Shown here: positions 1-10,500 of the stretch, piece by piece | Layout: each line of letters opens with the position of its first letter | Position numbering within the stretch: position 1 is the first letter of the stretch | Source: Trebouxia sp. TZW2008 | Lineage: Eukaryota > Chlorophyta > Trebouxiophyceae > Trebouxiales > Trebouxiaceae | Reading direction: 5' to 3' | Assembly: GCA_002118135.1 (NCBI GenBank) | Contig: BDIU01000056.1 | Span: 248,001-312,000, forward strand | DNA: 64,000 bases | Made by a program: the position numbers and the translations under genes | Notes under the pieces: generated by a model | What the model was told of the DNA's origin: nothing | Database searches by the model: none | What the model saw: only the letters and a program-made list of their open reading frames with translations

Positions 1-106
1 TGTTCTGACAGCCAACGCACTGCCGCAAGGATTCACAATCTGAACCATAGCACATATACAGCTGCACTGTGCAGCATCTGCGTCACTGGGTATTGGGCCA
101 GCTTAC

Positions 107-2248
107 CTGCTTTGCGGTACTCAGCTGAACTGAGGAACTCAGGAGAACCAGCTCGGAAGCTGGGCTTCTTAGAGGTCTGGCTGAGCTTCCTGTTGACCCC
201 CTTAGGGCCTTGGCGGGCACCCCCACTGAGACCGCCCTTTCTTGGCCCAGACTGCTGCTGAGAAGCAGCAGATTGTGCCTGCAGCATCGCAACCCCATGA
301 AACAGACAATAACAATAAACATCATCACCATCACACGTTCCAGCACATATGCTAGCTGTGTGTGGCCCAAGTCCTGTCTCGCCAGGCAAGATCTTCTGAG
401 CGTCTCTGTGAAACAGATGAACAGGCCATGTGCTATGCTAAAGCACATGCTAAGCACAGCTTTGACATATCTTACGGCTGAGACCTAGTAGATGCAATCA
501 AGTATGCAGACTGGGCCATGCAAAGCACAGCTTTGACATGTCTTGTGGCTGAGAGCTAGCAAATGCAATCAAGTATGCTGACTGAGCCATGCAAAGCACA
601 GCTTTGACACGTCTTGTGGCTGAGAGCTAGTAGATGCAAACAACTGCAGACTGAGCCATGCAAACTGCCCTTCGCCTACAACATAGCATACGTGCCGCTG
701 TGCAATACTTTGCCGATGCTGTCTTGGAACAGCTTGGCTGCTGAGCTGCAAGAGCTGCACTGGCCTTAGACACACGTATCGTATCGTATCATAGTATGGG
801 ATGTGAAATTGCGCTTGGCATTCAGGTTTGGAATTTCGGGCTGGCATTTGTCCAGCTAGCCACATCCCTCAAACCCTAACCCACCTCCATCAGTAAGCCC
901 TAAAACCTTGAATTAGACTCCGATGCAGTACGTGTGTCTGAGGCTGCACTGGTCTGACAGCACTGCTCTCAAACATGCGTGAGTGCTTCAAACAGACATG
1001 CCGCAATTGCGCACAATCACGGGCATGCTGTCACATGGCCGCTGCCTGCACTGTGCTGCTCCTCTATTGGACTGCAAGCGGCTGCTTTGTACTTTTTTGC
1101 CTCAAAGATGACATCAGCGCCACATGCTGGCAGCATCTTGGCTGTTCAGCTCAAAGCAAGTGCTTTGCAAGAGCTGGCATCAGCTTGCTGCATGAATCTG
1201 TGACTCTGCTGTGCTGGCTGTTTGGAGACTGAAATCAGAGAGGGATTAACAACGCTCGAGTGTTGGTGACAATATTGCGTGCATGACTCTGAGCTGCTGT
1301 GCTTCTCACAGAACAGGACAAGCAGCTACGCCTCTCTGGCAGCAGGAGTGTGCCAAAGATCGCTCAAGACACTTTGCATTTGAGTGCTTGATTGCACCCT
1401 CAAAGCAGTCAATGTGCAACACATTCTGTACTTAGCTGTATGTGCAGTGCAGTTTGTGCAGTACTCTGCCTTTTTCTGGCGACGCGTTTCTCACCTGTGC
1501 AAGGGCATCTTGCATCGCCCTGTCCAGATTGCCCTGAATGTGGCCAGCCAGAGGGCCAGCAATACTTTTGTCCAAAGCATGCTCCTGACAAAAGCTTGCT
1601 GCTGCCGCCTGCATGACAACATGCCTCATATGATGCGAATAGCAGAAGTAACCATTAGGCCCTGATGCACTGATCTGAGGACAAGACATTGCTTGATGAT
1701 CAAAAGTCAAGATTGCACTCGCTAGTTCAACAAAAGAAAGAAAAGATTGTAAGATAAATCGCTCAAGGCAAACCATATCTCAACTCGGGCAGGCAATTAC
1801 AGGCATTCATGTCTGTGTATCATGGGATAATCTTGTGTGTTCAACTAACTTGAGGGTTGTCTCCCTCCCTGAGAACAATCTGATCAGTGTGGCCATCCCC
1901 TATGTCCACTGTTGTGATGAGAATGATTGGTCTATTGCCATCATACTGAGAGGGGTTGAAAGCCTTTGCCCCTGAACCCCAACGCAAGCGTGTCGTGCAG
2001 ATGATTGTGTCAGCAGACATGCTGAAGGAGCAGCATCAGCAGCTGTCAGAGTACAATGCTGCTGTACCTGGCGCATCACCAGAGGAAGAGTTTTCTGCTG
2101 CCCAAAGCCGGCTGGGTGCCTGTGATACAGGACCTTCCTGCTGTAGATCACATGCTTGTTGCAAGCGTGACTGTTCAGAGTGCGTCAATGACTGCACTAA
2201 GTCTTCCAGGCTCACCTCAATCTCGTCGTCTTCATCCAACTGCTGCAT
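107..2248 (-). CDS. Unknown multi-exon gene, 5' part; continues past the left edge
   Basis: I do not recognise this protein. Three coding blocks on the minus strand look like exons. The first is the start at 2248 (beginning MQQLDEDDEIE, acidic), open to about 2036. The second is 1495-1608, 38 codons exactly between a CAG acceptor and a CAG|GTGAGA donor, containing HALDKSIAGPLAGHIQ. The third is 107-278, between an acceptor at 279-281 and a GTAAGC donor, rich in Q, S, G, K and R. The remainder must lie beyond position 1. A second possible reading of the first block exists, because a GTGAGC follows the GAGATTGAG of residue 11. The start faces the plus-strand gene at 2695 across about 450 bases, as in other head-to-head pairs of this window. 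No domain or targeting signal is obvious. The joins between the three blocks were not proven and further small exons may exist between 278 and 1495. Confidence 0.4.
337..412 (+). repeat. Dispersed repeat family R2, copy 1
   Basis: A stretch of about 75 bases with the core GTGGCCCAAGTCCTGTCT followed by CGCCAGGCA and then GAGCGTCTCTGTGA. Near-identical text recurs at 35352-35430, 42176-42236 and 52266-52350, always in the + orientation and always in intronic or spacer DNA. This copy lies in the intron between the 107-278 and 1495-1608 exons of the left-edge gene. No coding potential. Confidence 0.65.
446..656. repeat. 71-base tandem repeat, three units
   Basis: Units begin at 446, 517 and 588 with CATGC(A/T)AAGCACAGC and run through GGCTGAGA(C/G)CTAG and ATGCAATCAAGTATGC. 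The first two are 71 bases and the last is slightly shortened (a small deletion near 640). Differences between units are a few per cent to ten per cent. The array lies in an intron of the left-edge minus-strand gene. No exon text was recognised in it, so it looks like a plain intronic minisatellite. Confidence 0.85.
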
Positions 2249-2694
2249 AGCTGACCTCCTGGCAGCTGTGAAAGCACAAGGGTGAAGCTCTCGCGTCTAC
2301 TCTGGTGGGCCCTCGCTGCTGCAGTACGTTCGATGGCCAAATCGCGTCAAGCTGGCAGCATTAGCTGATACGCAGCTTTGCTGTTGTGTTAAAGTGCAGA
2401 GACTTCAGGTCAAGCACGGGTCTTGCAAATCAGCCCTCTGTATTGGCCCTGGGCGGGATCACGACGACGTCCTGACGCGGCAAACAAGTTTCGCCAAGCG
2501 ATCTCTTGGAAGACCCTGCTATATGTGCGCTTTAGCGGCACGCTTTGGCGAGCTTTGACCTGCTCGTAAAACCAAGCACAAGCATCTAAACAGGGCTAAA
2601 TGAAACGGCCTTCGTTCCTGAAAAGGGCGGTTCGTCTCTTGTCGCCCCAGTCACTGACTCCCTGACTTGATTGCACAGGTCAAACTCCGGCAGC

Positions 2695-3632
2695 ATGCCT
2701 GGCAAGCGGAAGGCTTCTGGCAAAGTAACAGCACATACTGCTGCCAGATATGCTCAGGCTGCAGTTTGTGTTGACCGTCTGACGTTTTACGTTTGCACCA
2801 CAGGCGAAGAAGCCTGCATACTTGACTGGGGACGAGGACTTAGCGCCGTTTGGCTTCAAGGTAATGCTTGTCCCTGCAAACACGTTATTATTTGTGTCTG
2901 ATGCAACAAGCGCAAAAAATATGGGTGTTACAGGTGAAAGACATTGTCAGAACGCCGTTGGGCCTCACTGGGACCGTGATCGGAGTCAAGTATGTACAGT
3001 CAAGCACGCTCAATATGATGATATTGCCTGAGGAACTCACGTCAGTTGTTGACTCCAGGCTTGTTGAGCCATCACAGCCAGAAACTGCCAGGTTGTGGGT
3101 AGCATACAATTCAGGACTTGAAGCACCACTTGAGCCGCAGTTGTCTGCTGGACGTTTGACCGAGCTGGGGTATGTGTAGGAAGTCATTTCATGCAGCACA
3201 TTGCCTGCACGTGAGCAATGCTTCAACCTGCCATGCGCTCAGGTACAAGAAAGTATCTGATGCTGATCATGTCCATCGTGACATAAAGCTGCTTGAGGCG
3301 GATGAGGCTGCCTGGGAAGTGAGGAAGTAGGTTCCCCCTGTTGTTGCATGCTGTGTACGGCATACATGTTGGAGCGTTGCTCACCTTGGGCCTTCGATGC
3401 CCTCAGTGCCCTTGTTGTTCAAGGTTGATGGCTGTCCAAACCAGCAAGGCACCATTTGCGCCAGTTTCGCAGGTTGTCTCCGCAAATCTCAACCGCAGTT
3501 CTGCATTCCCATGATGTTCCATTCGACAAGTGTGACAATGCTGTGTGTAGAAAGGAGCTCACAGAAGAAGCTGCCAAAAAGGCTGCTGCAGCTTTGGAGC
3601 CGGAAAAGAAAGGCAAAGACAAGAAGAAGTAA
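2695..3632 (+). CDS. Small conserved-looking protein with Lys-rich tail, function unknown
   Basis: Six exons join in frame: 2695-2724, 2804-2860, 2934-2989, 3059-3169, 3243-3326 and 3473-3632, giving 165 residues. The N-terminus is basic (MPGKRKASGKAKKPAYLTGD). The centre contains LGLTGTVIGVK and LWVAYNSGLEAPLEP, and a run LSAGRLTELGYKKVSDADHV. Then comes an acidic stretch, and the last 25 residues are Lys/Ala-rich, ending in KKGKDKKK. All introns are GT-AG and 65 to 150 bases long. Intron 3 could be retained in frame, which would add residues, so the exact protein is not certain there. There is no signal peptide or membrane segment. I do not recognise the family. The compact, phase-consistent exon structure says it is a real gene. 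It starts about 450 bases from the start of the opposite-strand left-edge gene, so the two probably share a promoter region. Confidence 0.7.
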
Positions 3633-3918
3633 ATGGGATGCACTTCTATATGCCCATCACCATCAAATTAGGACATGTCCTGCCTCACTAGCAAGCAAAT
3701 TCTTGAGCCAAACCCCCTGCTACCTGATGACAAGACACATATGCTCATTGTTGTCTTTTCTTTGTGTGGACTGAAAAAGCTGTACCCATGACTGCATGAT
3801 GGATGTCCTGCTGCTAGCAAGCTTGCATGTTTGCTTGTGCATACCATAGTACACTAGCATGTGACTGCTGGCACTACACGTCATACAACACTGCTGTCTA
3901 TCAACCAGGACTGCTGCT

Positions 3919-5609
3919 TCAAGCTTCTTCAGCAGCAGGCTCAGAAGGTCCACTGTTCTGTGATGATCCACACCGTGCTGCCATGACATCATATAGCTGA
4001 TTGCCCTTGAACAGAACAGGAAAGAAGTGTATCTGGCCTTCAGGCTTAGTCTGAGTCTCCTGTACAAGACCACAGTGTCGATGTCAGGCTGGCGCTGATG
4101 TGAGCGCAGGAACTGCTTACGTGGCATGCTGCCATGAAGTCTGCTGTTGCATTGTTAGTCACTCCTATGTAATGAAAGCAGCACAAGAGAGCAGCAACTG
4201 CAACCTCTGCAAACAACAGCACGCCATCTTGCATGCATGTGCTGGCCGACAACCTGGACAAGAGATACAATGCAACTGCCAATAGCATTTCACAAGTGTA
4301 TAGCATGAAAAGTTGCTCTTGAAGGACATGTGCAAGGAAGATGGAGAGGAAACATGACACTGAAAATGCCTGTGAGGGCAAAGCACCGCAGCAACTGCAT
4401 TCTTCAGTTGTGGTCAGTCAATCTTCGCCAATGCTGTGGTTGACTCACCTTAAAGTACACAAGGACAGGAAAGCTCTTCCACCAGAACTCCCAGTTGGTG
4501 AAAGCATCATATTTCCACCTGTTCTGGCCCCCAACAAACTTGTTTTCTGACTCCTTGCCTTCGTCGTCCTTACCAGACTTGATAAGTACTTCTAAGGCTT
4601 CATCATCAAACACAAATTGTACTCTTGAAGCCTGCAAAGCCGTTCAAGAAATGCTGGAGTCAGCATGCATTGTGCAGCTTTGGCAAATTGTGGGCAAACG
4701 TGAGAAGATGATGTTTGCGTTTTGCATGAAACGCACAGCCTAATATACCTGGAATGCCAAAAAGGCAGCTAGAAAGCCAAAGATTCCAGCCAACACCAAG
4801 TTCCCTTCAACTGCAGCCAAACCAGCACCACCTGCATTGTGACATCAGGTCATGAGTTTTCTGACTCTGGGCAATGTAAAGCACTGTATGCTGGCTCATT
4901 GAAATGACGGCGGAGTCATCTTTGTTGTTCGTCTATGTCAATTGACAAGCTGGTGCTCAAGACATGGATGCCAGCAGAGACAGCAAATCTACAGCTTGAA
5001 AGAGTCTGACTCCATGCATGAGTCAGATCTTGCAGAACTGCGGATCAGCGGATCTCAAGACCGGCATGCATTGCATCATGCGCCGCGTGCTGCGCACATG
5101 CGGCATCATGCTGAAGTCATGCGGGCAGGTCAATGATCATATGGAATGCTGAATGACAGCAGGCTTACCTCCAAGACCTATAGGAAGTGAGTATGAGGGC
5201 TCAGGAATGATAGTCTCCCTGACAGGAGGTGTCAAGGGAAGCTTTTTCTTGCCAAAGTTGAACTGCAAAGATGGCATAACGTTTGCTTTTGGCGAGGGTT
5301 GACTTCTCTGAAAGGACATGACAGTTCGAGCAGCACGCATACCCAGGCCGAGGTCTGTACGTTTCTTGAAGTCATCCTGTCCTTGTGACCAGGATTGCGG
5401 TGAGTGATCGGCGCTGCAGGCGTGAACGATGCCTTGCAACAGTTCACTGGTCGCAATAGCGTGGTCTGACTAGCTGCGAAAGGGCACAAGTTCGCGTCAG
5501 TAAGCAATAGGATCGAAACAATGGACAGGGATGTCAGAGACTCCGTCAAGCCTCGACAAGCAGCCCTTGACGTTGCTTCACCACCTGCACTGCTCGTCAA
5601 CATGGTCAT
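3919..5609 (-). CDS. DUF3119 family chloroplast membrane protein
   Basis: Six exons join in frame: 5585-5609, 5361-5473, 5169-5307, 4749-4831, 4449-4631 and 3919-4059, giving 227 residues. Residues 1 to about 60 are Ser/Thr/Arg-rich with few acids, like a plastid transit peptide. Next come TPPVRETIIPEPSYSLPIGL and a hydrophobic stretch (GNLVLAGIFGFLAAFLAFQ), which is one membrane segment. Then VQFVFDDEALEV, FVGGQNRWKYDAFTNWEFWW, FPVLVYFK and QIHFFPVLFKGNQLYDVM follow. This order (membrane segment, a beta-rich part with N-R-W-K-Y, then IHFFP) is that of DUF3119, found in cyanobacteria and plastids; its function is not established. The protein is expected in the thylakoid or inner envelope. Starts at 5609 and 5603 are both possible. 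The 53-base intron between exons 2 and 3 was chosen because it keeps the frame; a shorter alternative donor exists. The family call is strong, the N-terminus moderate. Confidence 0.85.
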
Positions 5610-6036
5610 CGATCAAAATTTTCAGGGTCGCTGAAAAGATTTCTTCAGTGCGGCGTCAGCAGCAATGCAGCAATATGAGCAGCTGCAGGACTCACAACAC
5701 AAGTTGTGCTTCGGTGAACACGGTCGATTCTTGACCTATCGCGTTTGTATGAAGTCGGTTCAAGGTGGACTCAGTCCTTACTAAACTGGTCAGGCTCCGA
5801 AGCCAATGTCTGCAGACTAGCGGTGGGCAGACATGCAAATTCTCAAGCAGCATCGGATCCTTTCAGCCGGCATTGTGACGAGCTTCGCCTGCTTGCTACA
5901 TTGCTTGTGCATGGCATGCACGTTGACGCATGATCATGAATTGATAAATTGGCTGCAAAATGAATAGCTTGAAAGTTGTGTACGACAACTTCTGAAGATC
6001 TTAAATCAAGTGAACATGTTTTCTGGCAGACAAGTG
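5610..6036. other. Gap without recognised gene
   Basis: Lies between the start of the DUF3119 gene and the stop of ATG10, both minus strand. It should hold the DUF3119 promoter and the ATG10 3' untranslated region. No repeat, RNA gene or believable exon was seen. Confidence 0.5.
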
Positions 6037-7187
6037 TCAGGTGGATTTACAATGCTTTGCCTGATCAAGCGAGCGGTCTGCATTCATGCGAATGACAGGG
6101 GCTATCAAGCTATACCATGCTTGGAAATAGTGCAAACTATCGTCTCTTTGTAGGCTGCTGCAATGATCTACTTCTGCATCGCTTGCATCTACACTCAACA
6201 TAAGATTCAACAGCTCAGCGGTTTGACAAGGATGCAGCATATACCACGGCGTCTTGAGATGGGGATGTTCTGTACTGGCAAGAAATGTCCATTGTGCATC
6301 AGGACGCTGAGCATTGCCTTGATACGCCTCTGGGAAAGCTGCAACCACATCAGTCCAGCCCAGTACATTACCATCTGCAAGAGCAGCACACCCTTCGCTT
6401 TGCACTTGCTGCCAGATACAGCAGATTGACGCTGACACACTGGCCATTGCACTGCGGCTTTGTCACCAATAGCCTGCCTGGCAAGGTTGGCTTACTTGGA
6501 AACACATCACACAGGCACAAGCAGCTTGTGCAAAGCCTGCTATTGTCGGGTTTCACACTTGCTTTATAAATGCCTAGTCAAGCCGAAAGGCATTGCAACT
6601 GATGTGCATGAAGCAGGTTACAAGCAAGGACTGATATGCTTCTGCAAAGTATGACCGACCTGTAGAATAGCCCTTGAGCAGCAGCACAGGGACGCTGTAG
6701 GAAGGCAGATAGACTATGTGATAGTCATAGAAGCAGACTGTCTGCAGAACAGCTGCTGCGCATGCTGCGTCTTCATTGATGTCTTCTGTAAAAGTATCTG
6801 ATTGCTGTTGGCATGTCTTTGTTCCACTACCCTCAGGAGCCAGTGCTGCCTGATTATCCTCATGACCACTGCTGCTTGCAAGGTGCACGGAAGGTGTCAT
6901 ATTTGTATGATATCCTTCATCCTTGGCTCGTGGCTTTGCAGACAAGAAGACAGGGACTCTGTTCATATGCAGGTAGCCACCACCCTACACTGACTGATAT
7001 TATCAGCTTGACATAGCATCAGCTGGAGTGCAGGGCAGCAGCTGTCTGTGGGGCAACATACCAGAGTTGCTGCAAAGCTTGAGGTGCTGTCCACCCATTC
7101 CCACGAATGGCTGTCACTGCTGCTGCCTGCAGCAGATGCTGCGCAGAAATGCTTTGCTGCTGAACAAAACTGCTCTGCTGAGAGCAT
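6037..7187 (-). CDS. ATG10: Autophagy E2-like conjugating enzyme ATG10
   Basis: Three exons join in frame (7062-7187, 6660-6984, 6037-6374) to give 262 residues. ATG10 is the E2-like enzyme that receives ATG12 from ATG7 and passes it to ATG5 for autophagosome formation in the cytosol. The signature is in exon 3: WTFLASTEHPHLKTPWYMLH followed by PC, with the catalytic Cys at about residue 200 in the H-P-C motif, then an aromatic/hydrophobic tail (HYFQAWYSLIAPVIRM) as in other ATG10 proteins. Exon 2 carries FYDYHIVYLPSYSVPVLLLK, the conserved central strand. Exon 1 begins LSAEQFCSAAKHFC and contains SWEWVDS, which fits the ATG10 N-terminus. A poorly conserved insert of about 60 residues (SSSGHEDNQ through TEDINEDAA) sits between GGYLHM and the central strand. 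The 3' acceptor of intron 2 was chosen to give DGNVLGWTDV, which matches the family; an upstream alternative also stays open. Confidence 0.92.
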
Positions 7188-7219
7188 CTGGTTGCAGGCT
7201 CAAAGCTGCTGCTGAATTG

Positions 7220-7524
7220 TCACAACCAGCCAATGGCTCTGTAGAAGTTAGCCAAGCGTAACCAGTGTCGAGCTGATATTCCAACGAAGTAAGCCAAGGC
7301 CGCGTCCATCACCAGCCACTTGAACCATGGTTCAAATTCCTGCAAAGCATCTTGACTGATCAGCAGGCAGTCAGGCTTGAGGCAGAATTTGCATAGTTTG
7401 TACTCACCTCAAGTATCCATAAGGCAAACCGCAGGAACAATCTGGAAAATATCAGCGCTGCACCGCATGCCTGATACAGACAGCGCTTGCAGAACCGGAG
7501 AGCACGCTCATCAAAAGCTCCCAT
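7220..7524 (-). CDS. Small membrane protein of 78 residues, unknown
   Basis: Two exons (7408-7524 and 7220-7339) join in frame with a GAG|GTGAGT donor and TTTGCAG acceptor. The protein begins MGAFDERALRFCKRC and has two hydrophobic stretches, around residues 16-37 (YQACGAALIFSRLFLRFALW) and 50-58. It ends RLANFYRAIGWL. It ends only 32 bases from the ATG10 start on the same strand. I do not recognise it. A longer frame upstream exists, to a non-ATG start near 7659, but the ATG at 7524 is the most plausible start. The plus-strand gene at 7795 is divergent from it. Confidence 0.55.
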
Positions 7525-7794
7525 CAGTCGCTTACAAGACCCTCTAACATGTTGAGCTTGCACATACCGAACACGAGCACCAAAGCAGCAACGCTTGCGT
7601 GGTGTAGCTCGCAGCGATGCCGGCGGAAGCTGGCAATAGCAGAGCGCAACGCTTCTCAAAAGCTCAGCGCTCGTTTAAGCTTTGACCTAACGAACGAACT
7701 CGCTGATTTACCTTCCGAAACCCTTCGAAGTTTCAAAGTTCTGCAGTCCATCTCACCCTGCCTTTGCTCTGGTCAAAGTGCCTGTGCTGTTGCG

Positions 7795-8663
7795 ATGCGG
7801 GACAGGCAGCAGGCCATGACGTACTCGTGCCGGCAGATACAGCAGGCACAGAGAGGCTTGTTCCTGAGGTTTTTGTTTTCACTGGTATCGGACCCTGACA
7901 CCCTTCGTGCTCACGTTAGCAACAACGCAAGGATCCCCTGGTTTCACAAGCGCATCAAGTTCAAGCCTTCCGAGTGTAGTATTATCAGTACTACATGGCT
8001 TTTCAACCGGTACTGTGACTGGAAGCAGCAGTTTGGTCAGTACGACGTCGGGTCAGTCGAAGAGGCCTGTGCTAGGCAATATGCCAATCCGTCTGGCGAG
8101 CAGAAAAGCTTCACCCTCTTCATCAGGCAGAACGTTTTGAAGAAGGTTGGGGATAGTCAGCGCTTGAAAGGCCAGGACACCCCCGAGGGTATGTCTGAGT
8201 ATTTCATCGTCATTCCTGGTGGCATCGAGACTTTGGCCGAGGCGCTGCAGGAAGTTCCTGCGCCTGGTGAGTTTGCATGTTGTCGCTTCGCCATCTATAT
8301 GCTGTTGCTGTCTAAGCGCATGTTCTCTGTCCGTGCTAGTTCACTATAGCTGCTTCACAGCTACAGCTGACAAGGACCAGCCAAAGTTTAGCACATTGAG
8401 CTTAGCTACGCTGTCCTGCAGTGACTTCACCATCCAGCAGAGCTGCAGCAGTGACCAGCCTGACAGCCAGTTCCTTGAATGTTCATGAAGATGCTGGTCT
8501 GAGAGCAAGAGGAGTCAAAAGACCAGCCAGTCAAGCACAGCAGGACAACTATCCCAGCTGCAGTCCTCTGCCTGTGGCCAAGCAGAAGGGTTTCAGGACT
8601 GGCAGGATGCGACCAGAAGGACTCAGAATTCTTGCAGATGTCAGTGCAAACATCTGTGGATAA
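7795..8663 (+). CDS. Unknown protein, two exons
   Basis: Exon 1 (7795-8266) and exon 2 (8422-8663) join in frame (donor CCTG|GTGAGT, acceptor TGCAG) for 237 residues from the ATG at 7795. The frame is open upstream to 7549, which would give 319 residues, but that would overlap the likely promoter of the divergent small membrane gene. Recognisable stretches are GLFLRFLFSLVSDPDTLRAH, IPWFHKRIKFKPSECS, and a regular alpha/beta-looking middle with EYFIVIPGGIETLAEALQEV. Exon 2 is Ser/Ala/Arg-rich (GVKRPASQAQQD) and looks disordered. No catalytic motif is evident and I do not assign a family. Confidence 0.55.
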
Positions 8664-9226
8664 AGTACACAGCTTGAGCTTATACCGACTTGATATCTCA
8701 TGCAAGCAGCAATCTGAAGCCATATGGCTGCATTGGCCAGAAAGCTGCACCAGCAGAATGAAGCACAGAGTCCTTGCCAACCTGTTCAACAGACTTTGAT
8801 ACTGTACTGTCTTCTGCTGTGCTTCCCCTTCAGAGGCGAAGCAACTGTGAAGCTGCAAGCACGCACTGATTGTGTTGTATCCTTGTTGGTTTGCATTGCG
8901 CTGTTGAGTCATGGCCTCCCATACAATTGCAGGACCTCATTTTTGCCCCACATTGTTATAGATTAGATGCACTGGTGCACCAGATTGCTGGAGCTGCCAC
9001 TATTGAACCATTGCGTGCAATGTTGTTAGCCATGTAGACTTTCTAGTATAGCTATTGCGGGTAGGCAGATTGTAATAACAGAACAGAGTGGTCAGAAGTC
9101 AAAAGCATAATAGCAAACAGGCTTTGCATGGCTGTGCAGGCATTCACTTGTGTTGCACAAGCTTGATATTGAGTGTTCAAGGTGATCTACACTATGCATG
9201 CATTATAGCAGCTAACAACCTGCAAT
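8664..9226. other. Gap without recognised gene
   Basis: Convergent 3' region between the plus gene ending at 8663 and the minus gene ending at 9227. Open frames here have no splice or composition support. Nothing else was seen. Confidence 0.5.
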
Positions 9227-10165
9227 TCAATTTTCTGCTCGTAAGGCATGCTGCGCTGCAATCATGCCAGGCATAAGGCGCACAGGTGGGGCAAGTGACG
9301 GGATATACTCCTTGGCTGACTGCCCAAGCTTTGGTGCACAAGGCTTTGTGACCTGATATACCCACTTGGAGCCGTCAAACTTGCTCAACACCTGCACGAC
9401 AATGGCATGACTGACCCAAATGCATTTCCTGTCCAGCAATATGCAAACACAGGCATGCATGCCACATGTATTGCATACACACTGACACCATGCTCGGCGA
9501 TCATGCTACTTTGAGTGTGAGCATTTACCTCCTGAATGTGCTGTTCGCGCTCCTTGACCTTGTGTATGCGCTCATAGTACTTCATCTGAGAGATATAGGT
9601 CGACAGCTCTGCAGGCAACTCATGCAAGCTGCTTGTCTGCATTGTCCTGCAAACAAGCACAGCAAAGTCAATTGTGCTGCAAGTACTGACAGACATTGTC
9701 ATTACAGTCAACAATTGCTTCAGGTCAACGAATGGAGAGCATATGTCTAGACTGCATGAGTTGTCAAGTAAGCTGCTCAGGACAAGATCATTTCGAACCT
9801 GTCTCACTTGCATTGCAATCTTTTGAGACATGTCAAGCTGAGGTCAAGTTGTAACGCAGCAACTTGAGACGAGATCAACAGATGCGCCAGGACCCAAAGA
9901 ACCAATCAAGTACAGTTGATCATGATGTCTCAGCAGTGTGACATGACTTGGCAAAAGGATACCTTGATGTGAGGTGAGTGGTGCTGGAGGCTTCAGCTGC
10001 AGGCACGGACTGACCCTGAGCTAGATACCTCAACACTTGATGCTCAGGCAAGCTGCGAGTCATGGCTGCAACCTCCTGAGTTGAGTGCAGGCTCCTTGTA
10101 GACGCCGTCACATCAGGCCTGCCAGCGATTGACCTTGCATTAGTCTGGATTTTCTTCAGTTGCAT
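9227..10165 (-). CDS. Unknown 161-residue protein with basic helix
   Basis: Three exons (9963-10165, 9529-9646, 9227-9391) join in frame. The N-terminus is basic and Ser/Thr-rich (MQLKKIQTNARSIAGRPD), possibly mitochondrial targeting or disordered. The middle is LPAELSTYISQMKYYERIHK followed by VKEREQHIQE, a charged helix that could form a short coiled coil. The last exon reads VLSKFDGSKWVYQVTKPC, then LGQSAKEYIPSLAPPVR. An extra small exon near 9800-9840 could be inserted in frame, so the join between exons 1 and 2 is not certain. No family recognised. Confidence 0.5.
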
Positions 10166-10500
10166 GTTACTAGTTGTGTATGGAATCAGCAGCCCGCCTT
10201 GTGAACAGTATGCCTGATATGCACTTTAGCACATGTCTGACATGGTCATGTTGCAGCTGTATCATGCTATATGGCTACTAGAGTTGGTGCAGGTCAACAA
10301 ATTTGTGTTTGTTTTTGCCCTCAATGGCTGTCAATGGCTGTCTTTACAATGTGTTTGATGTTTGATTGCCAAACAACATCAGCCATTGAGAAACCCTTTG
10401 GCCACATGACATCAGCCATTCATCTATGGACTGGCTAGATGACACGAGCCCTGAAGAAGTGCATTTGCCAGGTGACAAAAGCCACTTCAGGTTGTGAAGT

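Noticed and set aside
446..656. CRISPR-like array
   Set aside because: Units are 71 bases, directly adjacent, without unique spacers, in an intron of a eukaryotic gene; it is a minisatellite.
869..885. Telomere-like text (CAAACCCTAACCC)
   Set aside because: A single short match without repetition; expected by chance and not at a sequence end.
5137..5439. DUF3119 start near 5439
   Set aside because: That position is a TTG, not ATG. Using the upstream exons 5361-5473 and 5585-5609 gives a proper start and transit peptide in frame.
7325..7345. tRNA T-arm-like GGTTCAAATTCC
   Set aside because: It lies in a coding exon and no acceptor stem or anticodon arm can be drawn around it.
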